From Fimbriimonas ginsengisoli Gsoil 348 (GTDB lineage: Bacteria; Armatimonadota; Fimbriimonadia; Fimbriimonadales; Fimbriimonadaceae), in contig NZ_CP007139.1 in NCBI RefSeq assembly GCF_000724625.1, positions 4,588,001 through 4,652,000 of the forward strand: 64,000 nucleotides of DNA. The letters are read 5' to 3'. Below the pieces are notes generated by a model. The model was not told where the DNA came from. It did not search any database and worked only from the letters and a program-made list of their open reading frames with translations. This document shows, piece by piece, positions 16,789 to 25,363 of the stretch. Every line of letters starts with the position of its first letter. Within the stretch, counting starts at the first letter, position 1. The position numbers were made by a program, and so were the translations under genes.

Positions 16789-17352
16789 ATGACCGCTTCG
16801 ACCCCGGCCCTCGCTCTGCTACGACCCAACACGCGGGTGCGCCAAGCAATGATCGTGGTTGGCGGGGCCGCATTCACGGCCCTCTGCGCGCAGATTAGGA
16901 TCCCTTTGGAGCCGGTGCCGGTCACCATGCAGACGCTTGGGGTTATGCTGACCGGCCTCGCCCTGGGCGGCCGGCTCGGTTTGTTCAGCCAGCTCCTGTA
17001 CCTCTCCGCCGGGATCAGCGGACTCCCGGTGCTGGCCTCGATCTCCAGCGGACCGGCCGCCTTGGCGGGGCCTACCGGCGGCTACCTCGTCGGCTTCGCG
17101 GTTGCAGGATGGATGCTCGGCTTTCTTGCCGAACGGGGGTGGGACCGGTCGGTTTGGAAACTTGCAATCGCCGCGATTGCCGCTTCCACAGTGATCCTCT
17201 TGCTCGGATTTCTATGGCTCACCCGCTACATGCCGGCCGGCTCCGCCTTCCAAGCCGGCGTCCTTCCCTTCCTCGCCGGCGACGCGTTCAAGTGCGCCAT
17301 CGTCGTTCTGTTGGTACCACCCATCTCGCGAAGCCTGGCTACCATGCCGTAA
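16789..17352 (+). CDS. bioY: Biotin transporter BioY
   Basis: A 187-residue protein with about six membrane segments, matching BioY, the substrate-binding S component of energy-coupling-factor biotin transporters. Family marks are IPLEPVPVTMQTLGVMLTGLALG (residues about 39-61), YLSAGISGLPVLA and GPTGGYLVGF. No ECF ATPase or T component is next to it, so it would use a shared ECF module or act alone. No biotin operator could be identified in the short upstream gap. Confidence 0.93.
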   Translation: MTASTPALALLRPNTRVRQAMIVVGGAAFTALCAQIRIPLEPVPVTMQTLGVMLTGLALGGRLGLFSQLLYLSAGISGLPVLASISSGPAALAGPTGGYLVGFAVAGWMLGFLAERGWDRSVWKLAIAAIAASTVILLLGFLWLTRYMPAGSAFQAGVLPFLAGDAFKCAIVVLLVPPISRSLATMP

Positions 17353-17398
17353 CGTCGTTCTTTCCGGTAACTCGCCGTCGCACCATCGGCCCGTTCTC

Positions 17399-17404
17399 TA
17401 TACT
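17399..17404 (+). promoter_or_regulatory. TATACT -10 box, leaderless start of the solute-binding lipoprotein
   Basis: TATACT ends 7 bases before ATG 17412; no ribosome-binding site is visible. Confidence 0.6.
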
Positions 17405-17411
17405 GCCGGTG

Positions 17412-18617
17412 ATGCATCGCTTTTTTATTGCCGTGTCCATCTCGGCCGGCCTCCTAGCCGGCTGTGGCGGACACTCGTCGTCGCCCACGATCTATCCGAA
17501 CGCCACCCCCGTCGGCGCAATGCTCGATCAGACCGGAACCCTGACCGACTTTACGCCCGAGTTCACCGCGGCCTGTCAACTCGCGGTGGAGGATGAAAAC
17601 GCTCGCCTGGCCGCCATACCGAGCGGAACCCGCTTCAACCTGATTCTCCGGGATTCTAAATCGAACGACGCCGGCGCAGAAGAAGCGATCAACGGCTTCA
17701 TCGGCGACCACGTTTCGTTCGTTATGGGCCCGCGAATCAGCTCGCAGTGCAAGCGAGTTCTCCCGATCGCCCAGACGCACGATATCGCGGTCGTTTCTAC
17801 TCGATCGGTCTCCGACGACCTCTCGATTCCGAATGACGCCCTCTTCCGCCTCATTTCGCCCGATCGCGAGGTAATCCCTCTCGTTGCTAACGATGCTTTG
17901 GGGCGTGGTTTGAAGTCGATCTGCGTCCTCTATCGCAACGACATCTTCGGCAACAACGCACTCCAGATCATGACGGATAAAATCCGCGCCGGCGGCGGCA
18001 ACATCGTCTACTCCCAGCCTTATGCGCCCACCGGAACGCCAAGCGATGGCGACTTGCAAACCTTTGCCGACGCGGTTCGGGCTCAGAAGGCGCTGCACGG
18101 AGCCGAAACCGGCATCGCCTACTTTGGCCTTAGCGAGCTGGTCCCCGCCTTTGCCAAGCTGAATGCCCAGCCCGACGATTTCCGAACCGTCAACGCCGTG
18201 GCATCGCAATCGCTGGCCAACATCCCGTCGATGGTCACCAATGCCCAGGCCGAGGCGTATTGCGCCGCGTGCAACTTCCAAGCCGTCGCCTTCGCCCTTG
18301 CCGACCATCCCGCCAAAGAGCTCCCGGCTGGATCCGCCTTGCTCGCACGCATCGCGGCCCGAAGCGGCAAAGCAACTCCTGACGAGCTCTCGATCAACGT
18401 GTACGACGGAATGCGCGCAATGCTTCGCGCGGCCCAACACCCGTCGGGAAGCGCCATCACCTCGATGCAGAAGGAATTCGCGACCTCGCCGCTCGGAACC
18501 ATCGACACCATGCACTTCGACGCCAACGGCGATCGCCTCGGTGACTTCTACGGCATCTACAAGATCGACACCACCGGCACCCCGGCCTGGACCCGCATCG
18601 CCACCCTCACGCCCTGA
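17412..18617 (+). CDS. Leu/Ile/Val-type (Peripla_BP_6) solute-binding lipoprotein
   Basis: A 401-residue lipoprotein (signal MHRFFIAVSISAGLLAGC, lipobox LLAG-C) with the two-lobed fold of branched-chain amino-acid-type binding proteins. Marks are MLDQTGTLTDFTPEFTAACQLAVEDEN, FVMGPRISSQCKRVLPIAQ, VVSTRSVSDDLS and SICVLYRNDIFGNNALQIM. No permease or ATPase genes are adjacent, so it may be a sensor, as orphan members can be. The frame is open further upstream into bioY, but the lipoprotein signal and promoter fix the start. Confidence 0.85.
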   Translation: MHRFFIAVSISAGLLAGCGGHSSSPTIYPNATPVGAMLDQTGTLTDFTPEFTAACQLAVEDENARLAAIPSGTRFNLILRDSKSNDAGAEEAINGFIGDHVSFVMGPRISSQCKRVLPIAQTHDIAVVSTRSVSDDLSIPNDALFRLISPDREVIPLVANDALGRGLKSICVLYRNDIFGNNALQIMTDKIRAGGGNIVYSQPYAPTGTPSDGDLQTFADAVRAQKALHGAETGIAYFGLSELVPAFAKLNAQPDDFRTVNAVASQSLANIPSMVTNAQAEAYCAACNFQAVAFALADHPAKELPAGSALLARIAARSGKATPDELSINVYDGMRAMLRAAQHPSGSAITSMQKEFATSPLGTIDTMHFDANGDRLGDFYGIYKIDTTGTPAWTRIATLTP

Positions 18618-18800
18618 TACCGGGCCTGGGAGCGCGAGCTTTAGCTCGCTTGCGCGGTCGACTTCAGTCGACCCGACGCTGCGGGCTAAAGCTCGAGCGG
18701 AGCAAGCGAACTGAAGTTCGCGCTCCCTATGCCAATGCCGGTATTCAACACTAGGAGCGCGAGCACTACCTAGATCGAGTCGACGCCGCCAAGCGCAGGG
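18618..18800. repeat. Inverted-repeat element
   Basis: gggagcgcgagctttagctcgcttgcgc near 18628 pairs imperfectly with gcaagcgaactgaagttcgcgctccc ending at 18727; inner parts (gtcgacttcagtcgac, agctttagct) are palindromes, and a third piece aggagcgcgagcac is at 18752. ATACCGG and CCGGTAT border the element. No gene is seen. Confidence 0.75.
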
Positions 18801-18806
18801 TAACGT
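18801..18806 (+). promoter_or_regulatory. TAACGT -10-like box, leaderless start
   Basis: TAACGT ends 7 bases before ATG 18814. Confidence 0.45.
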
Positions 18807-18813
18807 CCAGGGA

Positions 18814-19797
18814 ATGGCACAGGAAGTTCGGGTCGGCGTAGCCGGCCTTACGCATGGTCACGTTTGGGGCCTTATCGACGCTTGGAGCAAGGTGGAGGGC
18901 GCAAAGCTCGTGGCGGTGGCCGACGAAACACCGCTCCTCGACAAAGCTCGCGACCGATTTGAAAAGTCGTACACCGACTGGCGCGAAATGCTCGCGAACG
19001 AGAAGCTCGACGCCCTCGTGGTGACCAGCGACAACGTCGAGTCGTCCGAGATCACGGTTCAAGCTCTTCACAAGGGAATCCCCTGCATGGTCGAAAAGGC
19101 AATGGCTGCCAACGCGTTCGACGCCGAGCGGATGCTGACCGCGATGCACGAGTCGGGCAAGACGCTGATGATCAACTGGCCCCTCGCCTGGGCGCCCTGG
19201 TTGGGCGAGCTTCAGCGCCGAATGGCCGACGGCTACATCGGCCAGCCCTTCCATCTCCGGTTCCGAAACGGCCACCAAGGTCCCAAAGAGATTGGCTGCG
19301 ACGAGTGGTTCGTCGGCTGGCTGTATGACGAGACTAAAAACGGCGGTGGCGCGATCGCCGACTTCGGATCGTACGGCGCCGTCCTCGCTCGATGGCTGAT
19401 GGGGATGCCGGAGACCGTCTACTGCATTCGAGGAAATTTCACCAAGGATTATCCGGTCTCCGACGACCACGCCGTCATCCTCCTCAAGTACCCGCACGGC
19501 ACCGCATTCCTGGAAGGAACCTGGGCCACCGTCGGCTTCGATGGCGGACCAAACCCAGTTATTCACGGGAAGACCGGCACCCTCTCCGTCCAAGGTGGCG
19601 ACCTGATCCTGACCGGTCAGAAGGTCGAAGTCCCTGAACCTGAGTTCAAGAATCCGGCGGAATACTTCCTGAACTGCATCCGAAGCGGCAAACAGCCGGA
19701 GGGAATTCTAAGTCCCGAGCTTTCCGCGGACGCCTGCCGGATTCTGGACGCCGCCATCAAAAGCTCCAAATCCGGCTGCGCCGAGCGGCCGATGTAG
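18814..19797 (+). CDS. Gfo/Idh/MocA family oxidoreductase
   Basis: A 327-residue NAD(P)-dependent oxidoreductase. The N-terminal Rossmann domain has GVAGLTHGH at residues 8-16, in place of the usual GxGxxG, and LVAVADE after strand 2. The family EKP motif appears as VEKAMAAN (about residues 94-101). The C-terminal domain has the GGGAIADFGSYG segment, where the family usually has a conserved Asp and His. Members act on sugars, inositols and related compounds; the substrate here is unknown. Start ATG 18814 is set by the promoter box. The next gene follows 44 bases later but has its own promoter box. Confidence 0.85.
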   Translation: MAQEVRVGVAGLTHGHVWGLIDAWSKVEGAKLVAVADETPLLDKARDRFEKSYTDWREMLANEKLDALVVTSDNVESSEITVQALHKGIPCMVEKAMAANAFDAERMLTAMHESGKTLMINWPLAWAPWLGELQRRMADGYIGQPFHLRFRNGHQGPKEIGCDEWFVGWLYDETKNGGGAIADFGSYGAVLARWLMGMPETVYCIRGNFTKDYPVSDDHAVILLKYPHGTAFLEGTWATVGFDGGPNPVIHGKTGTLSVQGGDLILTGQKVEVPEPEFKNPAEYFLNCIRSGKQPEGILSPELSADACRILDAAIKSSKSGCAERPM

Positions 19798-19827
19798 CAT
19801 CGGCTGGGCCACGAAGCCATATTTCTG

Positions 19828-19833
19828 TAAACT
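19828..19833 (+). promoter_or_regulatory. TAAACT -10 box, leaderless start
   Basis: TAAACT ends 8 bases before ATG 19842. The preceding bases (19795-19806, gtagcatcggct) are a partial copy of the repeat at 21542. Confidence 0.5.
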
Positions 19834-19841
19834 GGCGTCGA

Positions 19842-21545
19842 ATGGAATTTGACGTTGCTATCATCGGAGGCGGCCCCGGCGGATCTACCACCGGGACCCT
19901 GCTCAAAAAGCACAACCCCGCGCTCCGGGTAGCGATCTTTGAGCGGGAGACCTTCCCCCGCGACCACGTGGGCGAGAGCCAGCTTCCGGGAATCTCCGCC
20001 GTCCTCGACGAGATGGGGGCGTGGGACAAGGTGGAAGCGGCCAACTTTCCCATCAAGCTCGGCGGTACATACCGCTGGGGCCGTTCCCGCGAGCTGTGGG
20101 ACGTGATGTTCTATCCGATCGATAAATTCGAGAACCAGGCTCGACCCGCCAAATACGAGGGACAGCGACGGGCCACCGCGTTTCAGGTCGATCGAGCGAT
20201 CTACGACAAGATCCTGCTCGATCACGCCCGGGAAATGGGCTGCGAGGTGTTCGAGAACACCCGCGTCACCGAGATCGAGCGAGAAGGGGACCGAGTCGCC
20301 GGGCTGAAGCTCCAAAACGGCGAAAAGGTGACGGCCCGCCACTACGTCGACGCTTCCGGTCATGCCGGCATCTTGCGGCGAGCCATGGGCGTCCAGGTGG
20401 AGTACCCAACGACCCTGCAGAACATCGCGATCTGGGACTACTGGCAGAACGCGGATTGGGCGGTGGAGATCGGGGTCGGCGGGACCTTCATCCAAGTGAT
20501 GAGCGTCGGCTACGGATGGATTTGGTTTATCCCACTCGGCCCCACCCGCACCAGTATCGGGCTCGTCATTCCCGCTGAGTATTACAAACAAAGCGGCAGG
20601 CGCCCGGCCGAGCTCTACGAGAAAGCGCTGAAGGACGACGACCGGATCGCCAACCTCATGAGGAATGCGGTCAGCGAGAATAAGCTCACCACCACCAAAG
20701 ACTGGTCTTTCTTAGCGAGCCGTCAAACCGGCGAAAACTGGATGTTGGTGGGTGAAAGCGGCGGCTTTGCCGATCCGATCCTCTCCGCCGGTCTTACAAT
20801 TACCCACGCCGCCGGACGGGAAGCCGCATTTACGATCCTCGAGCTGGATCGCGGAAAGGTCGACTCCGCTTGGCTGAAGAAGCAGTACGGAGTCCGCCAG
20901 AGCCAGCGGGTGACGAACCACATGCGGTTCGCCGACTACTGGTACACCACCAACGAGCAGCTCACCGACCTCAAAGGTTTCATCCAGAAGATCGCCTCCG
21001 ATAACGGCCTCGACCTTACGCCCGACAACGCATGGTCGTGGCTGGCTCAGGGAGGGTTCATACGCGACGACCTCTCCACCGGCACCGGCAGCTTCTCCGT
21101 TCAAGCGATCCGCGCCCTCGGCGAGTTTCTCTCCGAGGTTCCCGCCGCGTCCCCTTTGAACAGCAACAACGTCTTTACGCTCGACCTCAAAGGGGCTTCC
21201 TGGACCACTCTCGCCCACTACGAAGCCGGCGCGGTGAGCAAGCGAGACGCCTACGAGCGGGACGGCAAGCTGCTGCCGATGGACGGCCTGTTCGATCTCC
21301 TCATTCAGATCCTTCAGCGAGAGCGAACCTCACGAGGAATCGTCGACGCTCTGAATCAATCGTTCGAGCACCTCCGTTCGGACCCGATGAGACGCCACCA
21401 CGTCGTCATCTCCGCCCTACGCGCCTGGGAAGCCCTCGTACTGGACGGCTGGGTCGCCGCTTCTCACGACCCAACTCAACCCCTTCTAGACCTAAGCAGC
21501 GAATACACCGCCGTCGGCTGGAATAAGTACGCCGCCGAATCGTAG
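19842..21545 (+). CDS. Flavin-dependent halogenase-like monooxygenase
   Basis: A 567-residue FAD enzyme. The N-terminus has the dinucleotide motif GGGPGG (residues 9-14) and DHVGESQLPG (41-50). Two marks point to the halogenase branch: WIWFIP at 226-231, fitting the WxWxIP signature, and FPIKLGGTYRWG (69-80), which holds a Lys where halogenases have their catalytic Lys. VGESGGFADPILSAGL is the C-terminal FAD-binding motif. Family members chlorinate or brominate aromatic or carrier-bound substrates; related proteins without halogenase activity exist. No biosynthetic cluster or carrier protein is next to it, so the substrate is open. Confidence 0.8.
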   Translation: MEFDVAIIGGGPGGSTTGTLLKKHNPALRVAIFERETFPRDHVGESQLPGISAVLDEMGAWDKVEAANFPIKLGGTYRWGRSRELWDVMFYPIDKFENQARPAKYEGQRRATAFQVDRAIYDKILLDHAREMGCEVFENTRVTEIEREGDRVAGLKLQNGEKVTARHYVDASGHAGILRRAMGVQVEYPTTLQNIAIWDYWQNADWAVEIGVGGTFIQVMSVGYGWIWFIPLGPTRTSIGLVIPAEYYKQSGRRPAELYEKALKDDDRIANLMRNAVSENKLTTTKDWSFLASRQTGENWMLVGESGGFADPILSAGLTITHAAGREAAFTILELDRGKVDSAWLKKQYGVRQSQRVTNHMRFADYWYTTNEQLTDLKGFIQKIASDNGLDLTPDNAWSWLAQGGFIRDDLSTGTGSFSVQAIRALGEFLSEVPAASPLNSNNVFTLDLKGASWTTLAHYEAGAVSKRDAYERDGKLLPMDGLFDLLIQILQRERTSRGIVDALNQSFEHLRSDPMRRHHVVISALRAWEALVLDGWVAASHDPTQPLLDLSSEYTAVGWNKYAAES

Positions 21546-21614
21546 CGTCGGCTCCCAGCCGATGAGTCTTCCCATACTGAGGTCAAGGGCTCATCGGCAA
21601 GGTGCCGATGCTAC
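21542..21614. repeat. Imperfect 25-base inverted repeat
   Basis: Arms 21542-21566 and 21590-21614 (gtagcgtcggctcccagccg... and its near complement) flank a 23-base loop between convergent genes. A partial copy is at 19795. It may serve as a terminator, but no T-run is seen. Confidence 0.75.
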
Positions 21615-21616
21615 GG

Positions 21617-22879
21617 TTATGGCAACCGAAGCCGAGGGTCCGGCTTCGCCGGGCGTAATCCGGCCAAGCGGAAACCGCGCTGCACGACCGGATGGCTGTT
21701 CGACAGCTTCCAAACGAACCCACTTCGCGCGTTCTCCAGCCCGCACATCATCATCCCGAGATCGATTCCGATGACGTCGGGGCCGACCCAGTTCCGCTGC
21801 GGACAATAACCGTTCGGAAACCCGTACTTCCCCCACGCCTCGGTATGGTCCTTGCGCATGGCGACGGCGAACGCCTGCGATTCGGCCGGCGTGAACGGCA
21901 TGCTCGCTACTGCCGAAGTCGGGGTAACGACCCCTTCATCGTTTACCCAGCCCGGCGCGCCGAAAGCGTTGTATCCGTCTGGACCATCGCACGCGCTGAG
22001 CCCCCAGAACGTGGGGCCGTAGGCTGCCATCTTCTTCGGGTTGTCAATGCAGTACTGGCGATTCCCAAGAGTCGCGTTACGCGTCTCAACGCCGTAGTCG
22101 ATGCCCAGGCGGTCGCGCTTGTTGCGGAAGTCGTAAAACGACTCCGTCATCTGGTGCATAAAGAGCGGGCCGCCGGTGAACAGATCAAATCCGCCATACG
22201 AGACCGGGGTGCGTTTGATCTTTTCCCAGCTGTCCTTCGGCAAGCTGGTGCTGCCGTAGGCTTGGATATAGAGCATTTTGCACTCGTTGAAGTCGTTCCA
22301 GCGAGCGTTAATGAATCCCTCTCCCGGATGCCACCCCATCGAGAAGTGCCGGGAATCCGGCTTATCGCCCCCGTCCGTCAACATCCACTGCCAGTCGATC
22401 CGCTTCTGAAACGCGTTTGCGTCCCGGTCGACATCGCGGTCTTTCCAATACCGTTGCGAGGCGAGCACCCCGGCGAGGCAGATGCTGGTGTCGATGCTGC
22501 TCGCCTCGCAATTCCAGATGCGCGTCCCCTTGTTGTAGTCGATGAAGTGATAGAGCCAGCCTCGCTCGTTCGGCCACCGCGTCATCAGACCGCGCAACGT
22601 CACCCGAGTTCGGTCCAACGCTTCTCGACGCGGAATCCACCCCCGCTCGGCGCCGATCGCGTAGGCCACCAGCGCGAAGCCGACGGACGCGCAGCTCGCC
22701 ACCTCGTGCGCGTCCTTCCCCTCCGCGTTGGTCGCCCGGTCTTTGCTGAACCCATTAACCGGATTCGACTGCTCCCAAAAGAAACGCACCGCCCGGCGTT
22801 CCAAATCTTCAAGAAGCGGAGCCGGAGAGGCCCGAGGCGCGGGGTGAGCGATGGAGAGGAGAATGAGGCTTGTAAACAT
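21617..22879 (-). CDS. Secreted glycoamylase-like / GH144-type glucanase
   Basis: A 420-residue secreted protein (signal MFTSLILLSIAHPAPRA) with an (alpha/alpha)6 catalytic domain of the glycoamylase-like family (Pfam Glycoamylase; includes GH144 endo-beta-1,2-glucanases). Marks are RRAVRFFWEQSNPVNGF, DTSICLAGVLASQRYW, SMGWHPGEGF, YGGFDLFTGGPLFMHQ, YGPTFWGLSACDGPDGY and GVVTPTSAVASMPFTP. ATG 22879 is chosen because the upstream ATG at 22930 lies on the far side of a terminator. With a GH94 phosphorylase nearby, beta-1,2-glucan is a plausible substrate, but that is inferred. Confidence 0.8.
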   Translation of the reverse strand: MFTSLILLSIAHPAPRASPAPLLEDLERRAVRFFWEQSNPVNGFSKDRATNAEGKDAHEVASCASVGFALVAYAIGAERGWIPRREALDRTRVTLRGLMTRWPNERGWLYHFIDYNKGTRIWNCEASSIDTSICLAGVLASQRYWKDRDVDRDANAFQKRIDWQWMLTDGGDKPDSRHFSMGWHPGEGFINARWNDFNECKMLYIQAYGSTSLPKDSWEKIKRTPVSYGGFDLFTGGPLFMHQMTESFYDFRNKRDRLGIDYGVETRNATLGNRQYCIDNPKKMAAYGPTFWGLSACDGPDGYNAFGAPGWVNDEGVVTPTSAVASMPFTPAESQAFAVAMRKDHTEAWGKYGFPNGYCPQRNWVGPDVIGIDLGMMMCGLENARSGFVWKLSNSHPVVQRGFRLAGLRPAKPDPRLRLP

Positions 22880-22887
22880 CGGAAATA

Positions 22888-22893
22888 AAAATA
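22888..22893 (-). promoter_or_regulatory. TATTTT -10-like box inside the terminator T-run
   Basis: On the minus strand TATTTT ends 8 bases before ATG 22879 and lies in the T-run of the terminator for the upstream gene. This would let a leaderless transcript begin immediately after termination. Confidence 0.4.
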
Positions 22894-22927
22894 AAAAGAG
22901 GGGCGCGATGCCATGGCATCGCGCCCC
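22894..22927 (-). terminator. Intrinsic terminator after the prepilin gene
   Basis: 22900-22927 is a perfect 28-base palindrome (ggggcgcgatgcc then its complement) followed on the minus strand by tctttttattttt. It is 17 bases after the prepilin stop codon. Confidence 0.9.
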
Positions 22928-22944
22928 CATGGCCGTGAAAGCTC

Positions 22945-23751
22945 TTAGCGAACTTCGGCAGGCATCGTCTGGCAGAAAGTGTCAAGCCACTGAACGTCGC
23001 CCATTGCACCCCAAGCGTTGAGCTGGTTCCTTTGGTAGCCCCACATGTTCAGCTCGTTGTCCTTACCGCAAATCGCGGAATTTGCAGCTCGCTTAGCATG
23101 GCTGTCGTGAAACACCAAGACCATCGCCTTGTTATCCCACTTGTTTCCGCCCCACGGATACTTCATTCCCGTGATTGGATCGCCAGGATAGTTCGCGGAA
23201 GGTGTCCAGTCAAGGTACGGACCGCCATCGACCCAAACTCGCTTGTGCTCACCAATAACCAGCGTGTTTGCCGGATTCTCGAACTCGGTATCGCTGATAG
23301 TGGCAGCACCCCAATCCTTCTTCCACATGAACGGAAGATCGGCAAGGAAGTACCCCCGTTGGAACAAGTTGCCCGAAGGAACCTTACCGTCGATCGCAAG
23401 CAGCGTCGGCTCGGAGGTGTCATCGGGATACTTTGCCGCTTGGTTCACCGTGTCGGTGAATAGGGCCGTCGACTTGACGTACGGGTAGATCATTCCCTTC
23501 CAAGAGATCTGACTCTTTGCGCCAGTGGAGGTGAAAATATCGTACTTCCGCTGGGGATATACGTCGTCGTTGTCGCCTAAGTAAATCTTCAGACCGGTTC
23601 CGATCTGCTTCATGTTGGAAAGCGACTGAGTGGTCTTTGCCGCAGCCTTCGCCTGAGCGAACACCGGGAAAAGGATGGCGGCGAGAATCGCAATGATTGC
23701 GATGACGACTAAGAGTTCAATAAGCGTAAAACCAGAACGTCTGCGTGACAT
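22945..23751 (-). CDS. Stand-alone prepilin with DUF1559-like head
   Basis: A 268-residue prepilin: leader [19 protein letters not shown], hydrophobic helix ending [15 protein letters not shown], then the head region [21 protein letters not shown] typical of the abundant stand-alone type II secretion G-like pilins of Armatimonadota and Planctomycetota. Its surface role is unknown. It is 6 bases after the LacI gene and ends at a terminator, so it is made from the lipoprotein-LacI-prepilin operon. Confidence 0.9.
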   Translation of the reverse strand: MSRRRSGFTLIELLVVIAIIAILAAILFPVFAQAKAAAKTTQSLSNMKQIGTGLKIYLGDNDDVYPQRKYDIFTSTGAKSQISWKGMIYPYVKSTALFTDTVNQAAKYPDDTSEPTLLAIDGKVPSGNLFQRGYFLADLPFMWKKDWGAATISDTEFENPANTLVIGEHKRVWVDGGPYLDWTPSANYPGDPITGMKYPWGGNKWDNKAMVLVFHDSHAKRAANSAICGKDNELNMWGYQRNQLNAWGAMGDVQWLDTFCQTMPAEVR

Positions 23752-23757
23752 AAAAGA

Positions 23758-24798
23758 TCACCTCTTTGTGGATAGAACATGCATTAAGGGCGCGGTAGAA
23801 CCGCGCACATCGAGAGCTAGCGGATAGACGATCTGCCTCTGAGGCAGCTCTTCGCTCCGCGTGATTGAAATCAAAAGGCGGGTGGCCTCTGCCGCCATGT
23901 CATAAATCGGTTGCCGAACGCTCGTCAATGGAGGAACTGTCCGGTTGCAGATATCCAGGGAATCGAATCCGACGACCGACAGGTCCGAAGGAACCGAAAC
24001 ACCCAGGCCACGCGCAACTTCCATACAAGCGACCGCCACATCGTCGGACCACACAAACAGCGCTGTCGGACGATCGGGGCGATTCAGGAACGCGGAAAGC
24101 TGTTCATGGGCCTCAACCGGGCTACCAATTCGCGGAAAGATCGGGAACGGCTCTATCCCTGCATCGGCAAGAGCGGAAAGGTAACCTTCGCGACGTGCCC
24201 CGGCTGCAACCGATCCTTCCGGTCCGCCGATCATTGCGATCCTCGTATGCCCGAGCCCGAGCAAATGGCGCACCGCAACTTCAGCCCCGGAGAAGTTGTC
24301 GGCATCTACCCAAGCGGCTTGCGGGTGGTCGGATCGCGTAAAAAACAGAACTGTTGGAACACCTCGATCAAGCAGTGCGGAAATCGTGGGATCCCCCTCG
24401 TCGCGGAGCACCAAGGCGCCATCCACCCGTCCGTCGCCGAGAATATCGGCCTCGGCTTCTGGACTGCGAACAGCTTGGGTATGAAGCATCAGGTCGAACC
24501 CTTTTTCCACCGCGCCCGCGCAAACCCCTCGCATCACCTCGCTGATGAAGCCGGAACCGGAGGAGAACAGTTCGGCATACTGGAAAACGATCGCCAAAGT
24601 GTTCGTGCGCCGTGTGACGAGCATTCGGGCCAAGCCGTTGGGCCGGTAACTCAACTCTTGGGCGGCACTTAGAACCCGCTTCTGCGTAACGTCGCTAATG
24701 CGGGCTTCGCGAGACCGGCCGTTCAGCACATAGCTAACCGTAACCTTCCCCACGCCTGCCAGCTTGGCAACGTCCGCAATCGTAGAGCGCTTCAACAT
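23758..24798 (-). CDS. LacI-family transcriptional regulator
   Basis: A 346-residue repressor: N-terminal LacI helix-turn-helix (TIADVAKLAGVGKVTVSYVLNGR, about residues 6-28), hinge LSYRPNGLARML, and a sugar-binding periplasmic-protein-like domain (ALFVWSDDVAVACMEVARGLG and DLSVVGFDSLDICN). Such regulators usually sense a sugar and control nearby catabolic genes; the GH144-like and GH94 genes on either side are natural candidates. It is co-transcribed with a prepilin gene, which is unusual. No operator could be identified by eye. Confidence 0.93.
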   Translation of the reverse strand: MLKRSTIADVAKLAGVGKVTVSYVLNGRSREARISDVTQKRVLSAAQELSYRPNGLARMLVTRRTNTLAIVFQYAELFSSGSGFISEVMRGVCAGAVEKGFDLMLHTQAVRSPEAEADILGDGRVDGALVLRDEGDPTISALLDRGVPTVLFFTRSDHPQAAWVDADNFSGAEVAVRHLLGLGHTRIAMIGGPEGSVAAGARREGYLSALADAGIEPFPIFPRIGSPVEAHEQLSAFLNRPDRPTALFVWSDDVAVACMEVARGLGVSVPSDLSVVGFDSLDICNRTVPPLTSVRQPIYDMAAEATRLLISITRSEELPQRQIVYPLALDVRGSTAPLMHVLSTKR

Positions 24799-24816
24799 TG
24801 AAATTTCGAATTCGTC

Positions 24817-25110
24817 CTAGCGTTTGGGGGCCGCCGGACCACCGCCGCCTACGCTACCGCTCTTCATCTTTCCCCAGAACTCACTAGCTGCCTTCTCGTC
24901 GCCATTGAAAGATTTCACGTATTTGGCTTTGTCCTCTGCTGACACCTTAGAGTAGTCGCCACCGCTCTTGTCGAACATCGCCTTGACGTCCATACCGGTG
25001 TTCGCAGCCTCCTTCATGTAAGCCTCATCGACTTTCGGAGCGGATGCACCGCAGCCAAAGGCAGCAAAACTGCATGCCACGAGAACCAAGAAGGACCACT
25101 TCGTCTTCAC
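24817..25110 (-). CDS. Small lipoprotein
   Basis: A 97-residue lipoprotein: signal MKTKWSFLVLVACSFAAFGC with lipobox AFG-C, then a charged helical body rich in Lys, Asp and Ala, ending GGGGPAAPKR. No family recognised. The start is GTG at 25110, fixed by a TAATAT box 7 bases upstream. It heads the operon with the LacI gene (18 bases further) and the prepilin gene. Confidence 0.8.
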   Translation of the reverse strand: MKTKWSFLVLVACSFAAFGCGASAPKVDEAYMKEAANTGMDVKAMFDKSGGDYSKVSAEDKAKYVKSFNGDEKAASEFWGKMKSGSVGGGGPAAPKR

Positions 25111-25117
25111 GTAGGGG

Positions 25118-25123
25118 ATATTA
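25118..25123 (-). promoter_or_regulatory. TAATAT -10 box, leaderless GTG start
   Basis: On the minus strand TAATAT ends exactly 7 bases before GTG 25110; no Shine-Dalgarno sequence lies between them. Confidence 0.6.
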
Positions 25124-25275
25124 ACACAAAATTTACGACTTGCTGAACCGAATCAGCATTGCTGCCGAAAATCGCAAGAATTCCGCTTAAGGTTCCTCTT
25201 TGTTGCCCGGCTAGCAACCGAGACCAATTCAGCGGCAATTCTTTGCGGGTGATCCTCCACGGGACCAGGCAGTAT

Positions 25276-25306
25276 TTGTGGCTGGCGGTGAAGCCGCCAG
25301 CCACAA
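25276..25306. terminator. Perfect 13-base hairpin
   Basis: ttgtggctggcgg (25276-25288) pairs with ccgccagccacaa (25294-25306). It follows the gene at 25364 on the minus strand. There is no clear T-run, so it may be a repeat or stabilising hairpin rather than a terminator. Nothing else is seen in the 253-base gap. Confidence 0.5.
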
Positions 25307-25363
25307 TTAATGACCTCGCCAGGTCCAAGCATTCGTCGGGCCTACCACAGGGCTGGTGGTTAG

